A stretch of DNA of 42,158 nucleotides. Origin: an uncultured Erysipelotrichaceae bacterium (GTDB lineage Bacteria > Bacillota_I > Bacilli_A > RFN20 > CAG-826). Below, piece by piece: positions 26,353 through 36,134 of this stretch; the first letter of the stretch is position 1; each line of letters starts with the position of its first letter. The stretch is taken from positions 1 to 42,158 of the forward strand of contig CADBUF010000046.1 in assembly GCA_902797795.1 (NCBI GenBank). Direction: 5' to 3'. The notes beneath the pieces were generated by a model, which was not told the origin of the DNA, did not search any database, and saw only the letters and a list, made by a program, of their open reading frames with translations. A program made the position numbers and the translations under genes.

Positions 26353-27480
26353 TAAATCAGTTCTTTTTCCCTTTAGGTAAGTCGATTCAATTAATCCACC
26401 ACCAAGACAAATGTTCTCGTCATATAAAACTGCTGCTTGTCCAGGAGTTACAGCTTTATATGGTTCATCAAAATCAAGTCTTATACGATCTTCATCAACA
26501 TAATGAATTGTGACTCCATTATCTTGCTGACGATATCTAAATTTTGCATAAATATGAGCGCCTTCTAGCGGTTTCTTACTTATGAAATTCAAATTAGTAA
26601 CATAGCAAGAATCAGAGTTTAATCTGTTAGATTCACTACCACTTGCGACGTATAAGATATTATTTTTTACATCCTTTTTAACAACGAACCAGCCTTTAGC
26701 TTCTTCATTTGCTATTCCACCAATTCCAAGACCACGTCTTTGACCAATTGTGTAATACATCACACCTTCATGAGTTCCAATCACTCTATTAGTGTCTATA
26801 TCAACGATGTTTCCTTTTTTAGAAGGAATATAATTTTTAAGGAATTCTTTGAAATTTCTCTCACCGATAAAACACACTCCGGTTGAGTCTTTCTTATCAG
26901 CGATTTCAAGGTCTAAATCATGAGCGATTTTTCTAACCTCTTTTTTATCGATATCACCTAGAGGAAATAAGGCACATTTTAATTGCTCTTGGGAGATTTG
27001 AGAAAGGAAATAAGTTTGGTCCTTATTCTTGTCAAATGATTTGCATAAATAAGCCAAATCATCCTTATCAATTCGCTTCGCGTAATGTCCCATAGCGATG
27101 AGTTCAAAGCCTTTGCTTTTGGCAAATTTTAAAAAAGCATCAAACTTAATGTATTTGTTGCAGAAAATGTCAGGATTTGGGGTTCTTCCAACTTCATATT
27201 CTCTTATTAAATAAGAGAAAACTTCATCCCAATATTCTTTGACAAAGTCGATTCTAAGTAATTCAATTCCAAGTTTTTTAGCAACTTTAACTGCGTCTTC
27301 ATAATCTGCCTCTTGAGGACATTGACTATTATTGATGTTTGGGTTTCCTAAATAATCATTATTCGCTAAAGAATCCCAGTTACGCATAAAGCAAGCTGTA
27401 ACATCATATCCATTTTGTTTCAATAGGTATGCCGCAACAGCGCTATCAACACCACCAGAAAGACCTAGAAGCACTTTCAT
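26350..27480 (-). CDS. mnmA: tRNA-specific 2-thiouridylase MnmA
   Basis: Thiolates U34 of Lys/Glu/Gln tRNAs. 376 residues: PP-loop ATP-pyrophosphatase motif GLSGGVDSAVAA (residues 5-16), FMRNWD, TPNPDIFCNKYIKF with the first catalytic Cys, DQTYFLSQ, and STGVCFIGERNF with the second catalytic Cys. Its ATG follows the dtd stop directly, with GAGG in the end of dtd. Third gene of the pdp-dtd-mnmA unit. Sulfur donor genes are not in the window. Confidence 0.96.
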   Translation of the reverse strand: MKVLLGLSGGVDSAVAAYLLKQNGYDVTACFMRNWDSLANNDYLGNPNINNSQCPQEADYEDAVKVAKKLGIELLRIDFVKEYWDEVFSYLIREYEVGRTPNPDIFCNKYIKFDAFLKFAKSKGFELIAMGHYAKRIDKDDLAYLCKSFDKNKDQTYFLSQISQEQLKCALFPLGDIDKKEVRKIAHDLDLEIADKKDSTGVCFIGERNFKEFLKNYIPSKKGNIVDIDTNRVIGTHEGVMYYTIGQRRGLGIGGIANEEAKGWFVVKKDVKNNILYVASGSESNRLNSDSCYVTNLNFISKKPLEGAHIYAKFRYRQQDNGVTIHYVDEDRIRLDFDEPYKAVTPGQAAVLYDENICLGGGLIESTYLKGKRTDL

Positions 27481-27933
27481 TTAAAATAAATCCTCACTAT
27501 TAAGTACCAAAGTAAATGGGCCATCATTAATGGAGTGGACTTTCATATCCGCTCCAAAAACACCGGTTTCAATATGTAATCCGCTTAAATGTGCAAGTTC
27601 TTCATTGAAATAATCATAAAGAGGCTCAGCTTCGTGTGGTCGCATAGCTTCAACAAAAGATGGTCTTCTACCGCCTTTAGTGTTCGCATATAAAGTGAAT
27701 TGACTAATTGAAAGAATTCCGCCTTTAACATCGAAAAGGGACAAATTAATTTGTCCGTGTTCATCAGGGAACACTCTTAGTTTTAAAATTTTGTCAGCCA
27801 TCTTAGTGACGATTTCTTTGTTATCTCCATCAGTGAAACCAACAAGTAAAAGGTAACCGTTAGAAATACTTCCAACGGTTTTGCCTAATATATCTACATG
27901 TGCTTCTTTAACGGTTTGTAGAATTATTTTCAT
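27481..27933 (-). CDS. dtd: D-aminoacyl-tRNA deacylase
   Basis: Removes D-amino acids (and glycine from tRNA-Ala) from mischarged tRNAs. 150 residues: SQFTLYANTKGGRRPSF with the active-site Thr/Ser region and the Gly-cisPro-type motif NDGPFTL near the C-terminus. Start overlaps the pdp stop by four bases (ATGA). Confidence 0.96.
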   Translation of the reverse strand: MKIILQTVKEAHVDILGKTVGSISNGYLLLVGFTDGDNKEIVTKMADKILKLRVFPDEHGQINLSLFDVKGGILSISQFTLYANTKGGRRPSFVEAMRPHEAEPLYDYFNEELAHLSGLHIETGVFGADMKVHSINDGPFTLVLNSEDLF

Positions 27934-29240
27934 TCTCTAATAATTTCTCTAATAACTGGAAGAATTTCAACCTCTTCATTAGTGAAAACATAAGCGTGTT
28001 TGATTTCTTCTAATACAGGTAAATATTCTTCTTCGCTTTTATTGGTGTAAACAGTGCATAAGAGATCACCTTTAGAAATTTTGGCACCAATCTTACGCGC
28101 AAGGACAATACCCGCACTCATATCGATGACATCATCAAGGGTTTCTCTACCAGCACCGAGTTTCATGGCGCTGACACCAATCTCAAGAGCGTTGATTTCT
28201 CTAATATATCCATCGAAATCACTTCTGATTTCAATGATGTTTTTGGAAACTTCAAATTTATCAGGATCCTTAATATAGGAAACATCTCCACCTTGAGCTT
28301 CCACCATTAAGCATAATTTTTTAAAGGCTTCACCATTTTCAATGACTTCATGGAGTTTTTCTCTAGCTTCATCAAGAGTGCTACAAACATGAGCTTGAAG
28401 AAGCATAATGCTACCAGAAGTATAACAGAGGTCCATTAAATCTTTTGGTCCCTTGCCATGTAAAGAGGCAATAGCTTCTTTAACTTCAAGGTTATTACCA
28501 ACAGCAAAACCTAAAGGTTCACTCATATCGCTTAATACAGCAACAGTATCTCTTCCTAATGAAGTGCCAATACCAACCATGGTTCTTGCTAATTCTCTAG
28601 CACTGTCCATGTTTTTCATAAAAGCGCCTTCACCAACGGTGACATCAAGAAGAATAGCGTCTGTACCACTAGCAAGTTTCTTACTCATAACGCTTGCTGC
28701 AATTAATGGAATTGATTCAACTGTTCCGGTAACATCTCTAAGCGCATATAACTTCTTATCAGCAGGGACTAAAGAAGATGTTTGTCCAATAATTGCTAAA
28801 CCGATCTTATTAACTTGATCAATCATCTCTTCTTTGGTTTTTGCAATTGACATATGAGGAATAGATTCTAATTTATCTAATGTTCCTCCAGTATGTCCTA
28901 AGCCTCTACCACTCATCTTAGCGAGTTTGCCTCCGGCAGCGGCCACCATTGGTCCGAGGACCAAGGATGTTTTATCTCCAACACCACCAGTAGAGTGTTT
29001 ATCAACTTTAATACCGCTAATTGCGGATAAGTCGATAACTTCTCCACTATGTTCCATATAATCAGTTAAAGTTGCAATTTCTCTTTTGGTCATTCCTTTG
29101 AAGAAAATTGCCATACACATTGCGCTAGATTGATAATCTGGAATCTCACCTTTGACATATCCATCAATCCAAAATTTAATTTCTTCATTACTTAATTCGT
29201 GTCCATCACGTTTCTTAATGATTAAATCGACCATTCTCAT
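27930..29240 (-). CDS. pdp: Pyrimidine-nucleoside phosphorylase
   Basis: Phosphorolysis of uridine, deoxyuridine and thymidine in salvage. 436 residues. Signatures: KHSTGGVGDKTSL (81-93) and SGRGLGHTGGTLDKLE (110-125), plus the C-terminal domain with GAGRETLDDVIDMSAGI. The long frame could begin 17 codons upstream, but that segment lies in the promoter gap; the ATG at 29240 gives the family start MRMVDLIIKKRDG and has GAGG 11 nt upstream. Divergent from the rRNA methyltransferase gene. Confidence 0.95.
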   Translation of the reverse strand: MRMVDLIIKKRDGHELSNEEIKFWIDGYVKGEIPDYQSSAMCMAIFFKGMTKREIATLTDYMEHSGEVIDLSAISGIKVDKHSTGGVGDKTSLVLGPMVAAAGGKLAKMSGRGLGHTGGTLDKLESIPHMSIAKTKEEMIDQVNKIGLAIIGQTSSLVPADKKLYALRDVTGTVESIPLIAASVMSKKLASGTDAILLDVTVGEGAFMKNMDSARELARTMVGIGTSLGRDTVAVLSDMSEPLGFAVGNNLEVKEAIASLHGKGPKDLMDLCYTSGSIMLLQAHVCSTLDEAREKLHEVIENGEAFKKLCLMVEAQGGDVSYIKDPDKFEVSKNIIEIRSDFDGYIREINALEIGVSAMKLGAGRETLDDVIDMSAGIVLARKIGAKISKGDLLCTVYTNKSEEEYLPVLEEIKHAYVFTNEEVEILPVIREIIRE

Positions 29241-29275
29241 ATGTAAAATACCTCGTATATATGTTATCACAAAAT

Positions 29276-29292
29276 AATGTATTTTATACATT
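29276..29292. repeat. Perfect inverted repeat between pdp and the rRNA methyltransferase gene
   Basis: AATGTAT-TTT-ATACATT, 7-bp perfect arms. It lies over the -35 region of the rsmF-side promoter and upstream of pdp. A dimeric regulator site for the divergent pair is possible. Confidence 0.5.
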
Positions 29293-29309
29293 TAATTTTC
29301 TAACTCATA

Positions 29310-29315
29310 TATAAT
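29310..29315 (+). promoter_or_regulatory. -10 box of the rRNA methyltransferase gene, leaderless layout
   Basis: Perfect TATAAT exactly 6 nt before the ATG at 29322. With normal spacing the transcript would begin on the A of the start codon. No ribosome site is present and the -35 is weak. Confidence 0.55.
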
Positions 29316-29321
29316 GTTTTC

Positions 29322-30605
29322 ATGGATTTTGTTGAGCATTTAAAAAAATCTCTTCCTTTAGAAGAAGTAGAAAAATTAGTGTCTTCATTAGAAGAAAAAG
29401 ACTGTCACGCAGTTTTACTTAACACAAATAAAATTAGTGATGATACTTTTAAAAAAGAATTTCCTAACGTTAAAGTTCATCCATACGTCTCTCATGCATA
29501 TTTATATGACAAGAACGAATATCAACTAGGAAAGCACATCTATCACGAGCTTGGTTATTATTATCTTCAAGAGCCAAGTGCGATGATAGTCTCTTCTTTG
29601 ATTAATTTCAAAGAAACCGATTTTGTCTTAGACTTATGTGCCGCTCCAGGCGGGAAAAGTGTTCAAGCATCATTAAAGATGAATGGAAAAGGTCTCATTA
29701 TCTCTAACGACATCTCCTCTTCAAGAGCGGGACTAATATCTAATAATATCGAAAGGTTAGGCCTTAAAAACATCATCATTACTAATAATGACTTCTCCAA
29801 GATTTACACAAAATTTTTAAACACCTTCGACAAAATTATTTTAGACGCCCCATGTTCTGGAAGTGGGATGTTTCGTAAGGGCGACATTTATAAAGAAGAT
29901 TGGTCAATAAACAAAGTTTATAAATACGCGGAAATACAAAAAGAATTAGTTTTAATGTGCTATAAGATGCTTAAACCAGGCGGGTTATTATCTTATTCCA
30001 CTTGTTCATATTCTAAAGAAGAAGATGAAGATGTTGTTTCTTATTTGTTAGATAACTCAAACGCATCCATTTCTCAAATATCTTTAAAAGATGGGTATAT
30101 CAACAAATTGTCTCCCTTAGGAATTAGATTAATGCCATCTCATTTTTTTGGAGAAGGACAATATATCTGCCATATCAATAAACCAGGAAATAGTAAAATA
30201 ACAACCTTTGTTAGTGAAAACAAATATAGCAAATATGTGGTTAATAGCTTTGCTCATTTTGATGTTAGAAAATATGGGGATTATCTTTTTGCTACTACGA
30301 GTGGATTTGACGTTAAAAACCTTCATGTTATCCGCTATGGGGTGAAGGTTGGAGAAATGAATAAAGATTATTTCAAATACGATCTTCATTACGCAAGAAG
30401 TCTCACCATTAAAGATGAATTACCATATGTTGAATTAAGTGAAGATGAGGTTAAAAAATATCTCGAAGGTAATCAATTAAATAAAACAAATAAAAACAAG
30501 GGTTACGTCCTTGTTTGTTATCAAAATAATGTTGTTGATCTAACTAAGACCGATGGAAATGTAGTTAAGAATCATTATCCAAAAGGTCTCAGGAAGAAAT
30601 TTTAG
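29322..30605 (+). CDS. rsmF: RsmB/RsmF (NOL1/NOP2/Sun) family rRNA m5C methyltransferase
   Basis: 427 residues. SAM motif DLCAAPGGKS (104-113), both catalytic cysteines C178 (DAPCSG) and C228 (YSTCSY), and a C-terminal RNA-binding extension of PUA/RsmF type. Methylates cytosine C5 in 16S rRNA; the exact site is not decidable (RsmF symbol is given by architecture). Likely leaderless. Its TAG stop abuts the stop of the convergent plsC with no base between, and a plsC terminator lies inside its last codons. Confidence 0.85.
   Translation: MDFVEHLKKSLPLEEVEKLVSSLEEKDCHAVLLNTNKISDDTFKKEFPNVKVHPYVSHAYLYDKNEYQLGKHIYHELGYYYLQEPSAMIVSSLINFKETDFVLDLCAAPGGKSVQASLKMNGKGLIISNDISSSRAGLISNNIERLGLKNIIITNNDFSKIYTKFLNTFDKIILDAPCSGSGMFRKGDIYKEDWSINKVYKYAEIQKELVLMCYKMLKPGGLLSYSTCSYSKEEDEDVVSYLLDNSNASISQISLKDGYINKLSPLGIRLMPSHFFGEGQYICHINKPGNSKITTFVSENKYSKYVVNSFAHFDVRKYGDYLFATTSGFDVKNLHVIRYGVKVGEMNKDYFKYDLHYARSLTIKDELPYVELSEDEVKKYLEGNQLNKTNKNKGYVLVCYQNNVVDLTKTDGNVVKNHYPKGLRKKF
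30485..30516 (-). terminator. Terminator of the ftsK-pulA-plsC operon, embedded antisense in rsmF
   Basis: Minus-strand eight-pair stem AAACAAGG / CCTTGTTT with a seven-base loop, followed by TTATTTGTTTTAT. Lies 90-120 nt past the plsC stop inside the rsmF coding region. The T-tract is interrupted, so moderate confidence. Confidence 0.55.
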
Positions 30606-31391
30606 TTACTTAATATTATTAAATTTATAATATTTATCGTTTAGCTCCAGCATACGCTTATGGTCAGTTGCTTTGACATTAAACGACAATTCTTTTTGAA
30701 TTTGTTTTTGAATTATAAGAGCGATTTCTTCAGTTGTTTTTCCTTCATATTCTTCAGGATAAATCGGCTTTAAAAATTTCAAATATGTAGGATATCTCTT
30801 ATACGAGTGATGGAAATTTAAAGTTCGAAATGTTCCATAATTAACAACTGGAAGTAGAGGTACCTTAGCCTTCATCGCCGCTCTAAAAGTGCCGTGATGG
30901 AAGGGAAGAAGTAGCTTCATTGGATCTTTGTTTCTGGTTCCTTCTGGATAAATAATCCAGTTACATTCTTTGTTTCTTAAAGAGTCTTGAACTTTCATCA
31001 TCACCTTAAGTTGTTGCTTTAAATCATCACGGTCTAAAAATAGACCATTGATTCCTGTAAATACTCTTCCCACTACTGGAATCTTTTTGATTTCAACTTT
31101 ACCAACGAATGTTGTTGGCTTATCAAAAACTTCAATTAATAAAAGTGGATCAACCGCTGCTAAATGATTAGAAAAAATGCAACATGTCTCTTGAGGAATA
31201 TTTTCTAATCCTTCAACTTTAAGATCAAATTTCAATAAACGATTAGCTTTTTTAATTAATTTACGAGTTCTTTTATATCTAATATCCAAAGGATATTTTT
31301 CTGGATGATTAGAATATTTAATAATCCAGGCAAAATAAGACCACACTAAGCGGGGAAGAATTAATAATAATGCTCTTAAAAAATGCCACAT
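30606..31391 (-). CDS. plsC: 1-acyl-sn-glycerol-3-phosphate acyltransferase
   Basis: Makes phosphatidic acid from lysophosphatidic acid. 261 residues: N-terminal hydrophobic helix (about 5-25), catalytic NHxxxxD motif (N75, H76, D81), the YPEGTR motif (148-153) for the phosphate, and PLLPVVNYG later. Starts one nt after pulA. Membrane associated. Acyl donor is likely acyl-ACP or acyl phosphate-derived; the acyl-AMP ligase-ACP fusion elsewhere in the window might feed the same pathway, which is inference. Confidence 0.92.
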   Translation of the reverse strand: MWHFLRALLLILPRLVWSYFAWIIKYSNHPEKYPLDIRYKRTRKLIKKANRLLKFDLKVEGLENIPQETCCIFSNHLAAVDPLLLIEVFDKPTTFVGKVEIKKIPVVGRVFTGINGLFLDRDDLKQQLKVMMKVQDSLRNKECNWIIYPEGTRNKDPMKLLLPFHHGTFRAAMKAKVPLLPVVNYGTFRTLNFHHSYKRYPTYLKFLKPIYPEEYEGKTTEEIALIIQKQIQKELSFNVKATDHKRMLELNDKYYKFNNIK

Positions 31392-31392
31392 A

Positions 31393-33453
31393 TTATTTCA
31401 CCACGACAACTAAAGACAATCCTGGAACCATGATGTTTTTAATAAGTTGATCCTTATCATTAACTAGGCCAGCAGTGCCAAAATATAATGAATAATAATC
31501 ATCCAATTCCATCGCTATTGTTTCTTCGGTTGGATTGATTAATAAAATATTAACGACGTTATTATCAAGAAGGAGAGCTTTATCTGTTATTTTCATAACG
31601 ACTAAGCCGTTATCCATATGGTTTACTTCGATTGAATCTTTTATATCTTCCACTGTATTGAATTTTTTATAATTAAGTTCTTTTCTTAATTTAATCAAAT
31701 CACTGATATAGTTGACGAGTTCTTTTCTTTCTTCAACAAGCTTCCAATCCATGTTATTGATTTTTGGAATGTTATAGGTGTTATCAAGTAGTTCTTTACT
31801 TAAGCCAATTTCTTGGCCCATATGAATGAAAGGGACACCTAAAGAAAGTATGGTAATCGCATTAGCGAGTTTTACTCTTTTAAGATTTGTTTCTAAAGAA
31901 TCATCAAAATATGAGAGTTTATCAAACAGAGTTTGATTATCATGACATTCAACATAGTTGATTGATTGATTCATTGAGGCGTAACGATTAGAAAGAGCGC
32001 ACCCAAAGAAAGCATCATCAATATCAAAGTAATTGTTGATATTGCCTAAGATAAAGCCAGGAGAATTGTGATCAAATGTTGAACCTTTAATCACATCTCT
32101 AAAGCGGTCATTGAAGAAACCCATCTCTGGAATTTTATGAGAGTTATCAGTGCTCGTTTTTTGTTCGGCCTTGAGCTCAACACCCATATTCCATCCTTCA
32201 CCATAAAGAAGTGCGTCAGGTTTAACTTCGTCACGTATTTTAACTATTTCTTTGCTGGTATCGATATCAATTAAGCCAAGAAGATCAAATCTAAAACCAT
32301 CAACATCAAAAACATCTAAGAAATAACGAATAGAATCACAAATGATTCTTCTAACCATTTTTCTTTCACTGGCGACATCATTTCCACATCCAGAAGCATT
32401 AGCCATCTTCTTTCCGCTTCTTCTAAAATAATAATAAGGGATATTCTTTTGAAAATCAGTGGTTATATAATCATATAAATGATTATAAACGACATCTAAT
32501 ACCACGCGGATATCCGCTTTATGTAGTTCGTTAATTAAAGTCTTAAATTCAATTAATCTTGCTAGACCATCTTCAGGATAATTAGAATATGATCCTTCTA
32601 AAGCAAAGAAAGAAATTGGGTTATATCCCCAGTTATATAAATCTGATGAGTAATCATCAACACCACCGAAATCAATGACTGGTAAAAGCTGAACATGGGT
32701 AATACCAAGTTTCTTTAAATAATCGACCTTTTCAAGAATTCCAAGATATTTACCACTATTGAAAATTTTAGGATCGCCTTCGGTAAAATCACGAATGTGA
32801 AGTTCATAAATTATCGCGTCACTTGCGCTATCAATCTTATTAGATGGTTTTATTTTCCCAAGGGCTTTAATTTCATTAATATCAATGACTATAGAGTATT
32901 CAGAATTCTCACTAACAGCCTTTCCATAAGGATCAAGAATTTGCTTCTGGATGCTATTTTGTGTGAGTACAAATACATATTTTTTGTTAAATAAGTCACC
33001 TTTAACATTTATATGGAAAACACCTTTTTCTCCACGTTTCATAGGGAGAAGGACAAAACTATTTCCTTTTTCAATTTTTAAAGATACTTTTTCACTTAAC
33101 GGAGACCATAACTTAAAAGAAGTTTCTTCTTTAGAATAAGAAATGCCAAGTTCTCCATCATAACCATATAATTCATCAAATTCCGGAGTAGCGACATAAC
33201 GATCCACCCTTAATATTGATTCGTCATCATCGTTAGTTTTAAAGCGATACGCTTTTCCTAAAAGAATTTGATTTTCACTAAATAAGATAAGTTTATGAAC
33301 CTCGTTATTATTTTTTTCACTTTCCTCTTTTAAAGGAAAAGAAACACCATCACCGGTTAAATAGAATTGTAATCCGCTTGGATCTTCGCTGACGTAATTA
33401 ACTTCGATGTGATGGGAATCTAATAAAAAGACACTAATTAATTGATTTTCCAT
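31393..33453 (-). CDS. pulA: Type I pullulanase (GH13)
   Basis: Hydrolyses alpha-1,6 bonds of pullulan, limit dextrin or glycogen. 686 residues with N-terminal beta-sandwich domains (about 1-200, including the CBM48-like SFKLWSPLSEKVSLKI), then the GH13 barrel: type I signature YNWGYNP (273-279), nucleophile D390 (GFRFDLLG), acid/base E419 (YGEGWN) and D505 (ECHDNQ). No signal peptide, so it is cytoplasmic and probably debranches stored glycogen or imported maltodextrin. Two nt after ftsK, without an obvious metabolic link to that gene. Confidence 0.94.
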   Translation of the reverse strand: MENQLISVFLLDSHHIEVNYVSEDPSGLQFYLTGDGVSFPLKEESEKNNNEVHKLILFSENQILLGKAYRFKTNDDDESILRVDRYVATPEFDELYGYDGELGISYSKEETSFKLWSPLSEKVSLKIEKGNSFVLLPMKRGEKGVFHINVKGDLFNKKYVFVLTQNSIQKQILDPYGKAVSENSEYSIVIDINEIKALGKIKPSNKIDSASDAIIYELHIRDFTEGDPKIFNSGKYLGILEKVDYLKKLGITHVQLLPVIDFGGVDDYSSDLYNWGYNPISFFALEGSYSNYPEDGLARLIEFKTLINELHKADIRVVLDVVYNHLYDYITTDFQKNIPYYYFRRSGKKMANASGCGNDVASERKMVRRIICDSIRYFLDVFDVDGFRFDLLGLIDIDTSKEIVKIRDEVKPDALLYGEGWNMGVELKAEQKTSTDNSHKIPEMGFFNDRFRDVIKGSTFDHNSPGFILGNINNYFDIDDAFFGCALSNRYASMNQSINYVECHDNQTLFDKLSYFDDSLETNLKRVKLANAITILSLGVPFIHMGQEIGLSKELLDNTYNIPKINNMDWKLVEERKELVNYISDLIKLRKELNYKKFNTVEDIKDSIEVNHMDNGLVVMKITDKALLLDNNVVNILLINPTEETIAMELDDYYSLYFGTAGLVNDKDQLIKNIMVPGLSLVVVVK

Positions 33454-33455
33454 AA

Positions 33456-36128
33456 TTACCCTATAAGTTCGTCACTAGTGACGATATCATCTCCATCGTA
33501 ATACTTATCATGGACTAAGACTCGACATCCTTTAGAGGAGCCGTCTTGAGTTAAAGCAACAACGCCTTCTTTTTGTAATCTTGAGAAGAAGCGTCCTGCA
33601 CGATTAAATCCAACTGAGCACTCTCTTTGAATTTTACTCATTGAAACGAATTCCTGAGTCATAACCCATTCTTTAATTGATTGATATTTATTTTCTTCCT
33701 CGATTGAGCTTTCTTTTTCAACTTCTCCAGGAGCTAAAACATTTTGAGCTGGCTCTTTAGAGTGGTCCACTAAATCGAGATAATTTTCATCATAATGAGT
33801 CTCATAATGTTCTTTTAAATAATTAACAATATGGACGATTTCTTTGTTTTGGATATAACATCCTTGTAAACGAACAACCCCACTTCTACTCACTAATGGT
33901 GATTGAACAAGCATATCGCCTTTACCTAAAAGTTTTTCTGCTCCACCTTCACCGATAATAGTCATAGAATCAGTATAGCTAGCGGTTGTTAAGGCAACGT
34001 GAGTTGGTAAGTTTCCTTTAATAACACCAGTAATAACATTAGTGGATGGTCTTTGAGTAGAAATGAGTAGATGAATGCCAGCACTTCTTGCTTTTTGAGC
34101 AATAGAAACAACCGGCTGAGAAATCTCTTTGCAGTTATCAACTAAATCAGCGTATTCATCAAGAATACATAAAATGTATGGAAGGGTTTCTTCTTTATTT
34201 TCTTTAGCCCATTCGTTGTAATCTTTAATACCACTTATTTCTGGATTAGTGGAGAATAATTCATATCTTCTTTCCATTTCTTCCACTAATTTTTGTAAAC
34301 AAACTTTTGCTTTTTCAGCTTCGCTAATAATTGGACATAATAGGTGTGGCATTTCACGATATTTAGTCATTTCCACTTTTTTAGGATCAACCAAGACAAT
34401 TCTTAAATCATCTGGAGACATTCTCATGATTAAAGTAGAGATGATAGAGTGAACATAAATAGATTTACCACTACCAGTAGTACCTGCTACGAGTAAATGT
34501 GGGAATTCAGTATAATCAGCGTAGATCACATTACCAGATATATCTTTACCAAAAGCCACCATCATTGGTTTCTTTTTAGCATCGGGAAGAGCGGTCACAA
34601 CATCTTTAAAACTAACTGTAGTAATTGCCGCGTTAGGTACTTCGAAACCAGAATAAGGTTCACCAGGAATAATCGCTGCAAATCTAGAAGTAACTCCGCC
34701 AAGTCTTAAAGAGATATCTTGTTCAATACGTTCCACGCTCTTAAGAGTGACATTTGGATCATATTCAATATTATAACGAGTAACACTTGGTCCAATTTTA
34801 TAGCCAATACATCTAGCACCAATTTTGAAATCAGAAAGGGTTTTATTAATCACAATCATTCTTTCAGAAGCAACCTTTTCATTTAATTCTTGAGCATCTT
34901 GAGTTTCATAGGTTGCCAAAATATCAGTGCTTGGCGGTATCCACACCACTCTTTGACGTGGTTTTTTCACTTCTGGAGCAGGAGTGACGTTCACTTCAGG
35001 AACAGGAGCACTATCAGTGGCAACTTCTATTCTTTCTTGGAAGATAGGTTGAGCAGTAACCAAAGATTCATTGATAACGTGTTCTTCTTTATTCTCTTCT
35101 TCAACAATTTCTTCAACTACTGGTCGAGATTCAATCAAGTTGACTTCTTCTTCCTCTTCAATAGGAGGTTCTTCTACATCAGTAGAAGGTTGTGGTTCAA
35201 CTTTGTTTTCAATTGGAGAAATGGAAGGTTGACCAAATTGTGAGAAAGGTGAATTGTTATTAAAAGATAATGGGGTAAATTCGCTATATTCGTTATGAAT
35301 GTGATTAATTGGTTTAGCGTTAAAGGAGTTATCTAAAGAAGGGGCAACTTGAGCAAAGCCACTATTTTGATTGATTAGTGGTCGATCATCACTTTCATAA
35401 CCAGGTTTAACTTCTACTGGTTCTGGCAACGATTCTTTTTCTTCTACTAAATCAAAGACTGGAGCCGGATTATCGATTTGTTCAATAGTTTCTGGTTCTT
35501 GATATTCTTCTTCTAGACCAAGATCTTCTTTCTTGATTTGAATTTTGACACCTTTTCTTTTCTTTTTAGAACGTAAAAGCAATAAACGTCCAACAAAGCA
35601 CATCACACCTAAGAACATAATAACGACCCCAAGGAAAAGAGTAATCGCATCGTTATTAGTGAGCCCGCCACAGAATACTCCGATTAGACCGCAAGATCTA
35701 ATTGAAGGATAAAAGACATTATAAATGCCTTTTTCTGAATAATATGTAGAGAGTTCGCTATTATATGTTCTTAAAACATTTCCAAAGGATAAATGTTCTA
35801 AATAAGAGCCACTATTTTTTGAAGAAATGTAGCTTAAAAAGAAAGTGAACGCAAATAAGATTAATATTGCGCCGATAACATATGTTTTATGACCAAATTT
35901 GAATTTGCGTCCTTTGATTAAACGATATAAACCAAAGAATAAAATTGATTCAGCAACTAGATAATAAGAAGCGCCAAATAAATAAACTGGTAAAAAAGAA
36001 AGAGTTCTTCCAACTTTACCAACATTTAACGTTAAGATAAGAGCAAAGAAAATAAGGAAAATACCTTTAACAATATTTTCAAATCTTGGTGAGACATTTT
36101 TAAGTCTATTTTCCTTTGAGTTCTCCAT
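33456..36128 (-). CDS. ftsK: DNA translocase FtsK/SpoIIIE
   Basis: Septal DNA pump for chromosome segregation. 890 residues: four to five N-terminal membrane helices (about 15-185), acidic Pro-rich linker (about 200-390), alpha domain, RecA-like motor with Walker A GTTGSGKS (549-556) and Walker B ILDEYAD (655-661), and a C-terminal winged-helix gamma domain (about 817-873) that reads oriented DNA sites. The frame could be extended to a GTG at 36149, but that codon lies upstream of the -10 box. The ATG at 36128 is exactly 6 nt after TATAAT and lacks a ribosome site: the clearest leaderless candidate here. Confidence 0.95.
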   Translation of the reverse strand: MENSKENRLKNVSPRFENIVKGIFLIFFALILTLNVGKVGRTLSFLPVYLFGASYYLVAESILFFGLYRLIKGRKFKFGHKTYVIGAILILFAFTFFLSYISSKNSGSYLEHLSFGNVLRTYNSELSTYYSEKGIYNVFYPSIRSCGLIGVFCGGLTNNDAITLFLGVVIMFLGVMCFVGRLLLLRSKKKRKGVKIQIKKEDLGLEEEYQEPETIEQIDNPAPVFDLVEEKESLPEPVEVKPGYESDDRPLINQNSGFAQVAPSLDNSFNAKPINHIHNEYSEFTPLSFNNNSPFSQFGQPSISPIENKVEPQPSTDVEEPPIEEEEEVNLIESRPVVEEIVEEENKEEHVINESLVTAQPIFQERIEVATDSAPVPEVNVTPAPEVKKPRQRVVWIPPSTDILATYETQDAQELNEKVASERMIVINKTLSDFKIGARCIGYKIGPSVTRYNIEYDPNVTLKSVERIEQDISLRLGGVTSRFAAIIPGEPYSGFEVPNAAITTVSFKDVVTALPDAKKKPMMVAFGKDISGNVIYADYTEFPHLLVAGTTGSGKSIYVHSIISTLIMRMSPDDLRIVLVDPKKVEMTKYREMPHLLCPIISEAEKAKVCLQKLVEEMERRYELFSTNPEISGIKDYNEWAKENKEETLPYILCILDEYADLVDNCKEISQPVVSIAQKARSAGIHLLISTQRPSTNVITGVIKGNLPTHVALTTASYTDSMTIIGEGGAEKLLGKGDMLVQSPLVSRSGVVRLQGCYIQNKEIVHIVNYLKEHYETHYDENYLDLVDHSKEPAQNVLAPGEVEKESSIEEENKYQSIKEWVMTQEFVSMSKIQRECSVGFNRAGRFFSRLQKEGVVALTQDGSSKGCRVLVHDKYYDGDDIVTSDELIG

Positions 36129-36134
36129 ATTAAA

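Noticed and set aside
28453-28818. 121-codon frame opposite pdp, and similar frames opposite ftsK, alaS and the flavodiiron gene
   Set aside because: Mirror frames of well-conserved genes; they follow codon bias of the opposite strand and match nothing recognisable.
29240-29291. 17-codon N-terminal extension of pdp
   Set aside because: It would run through the divergent promoter gap and the inverted repeat and precede the GAGG ribosome site.
30606-30640. AT-only hairpin after rsmF on the plus strand as its terminator
   Set aside because: All-AT stem without a following T-run; not convincing.
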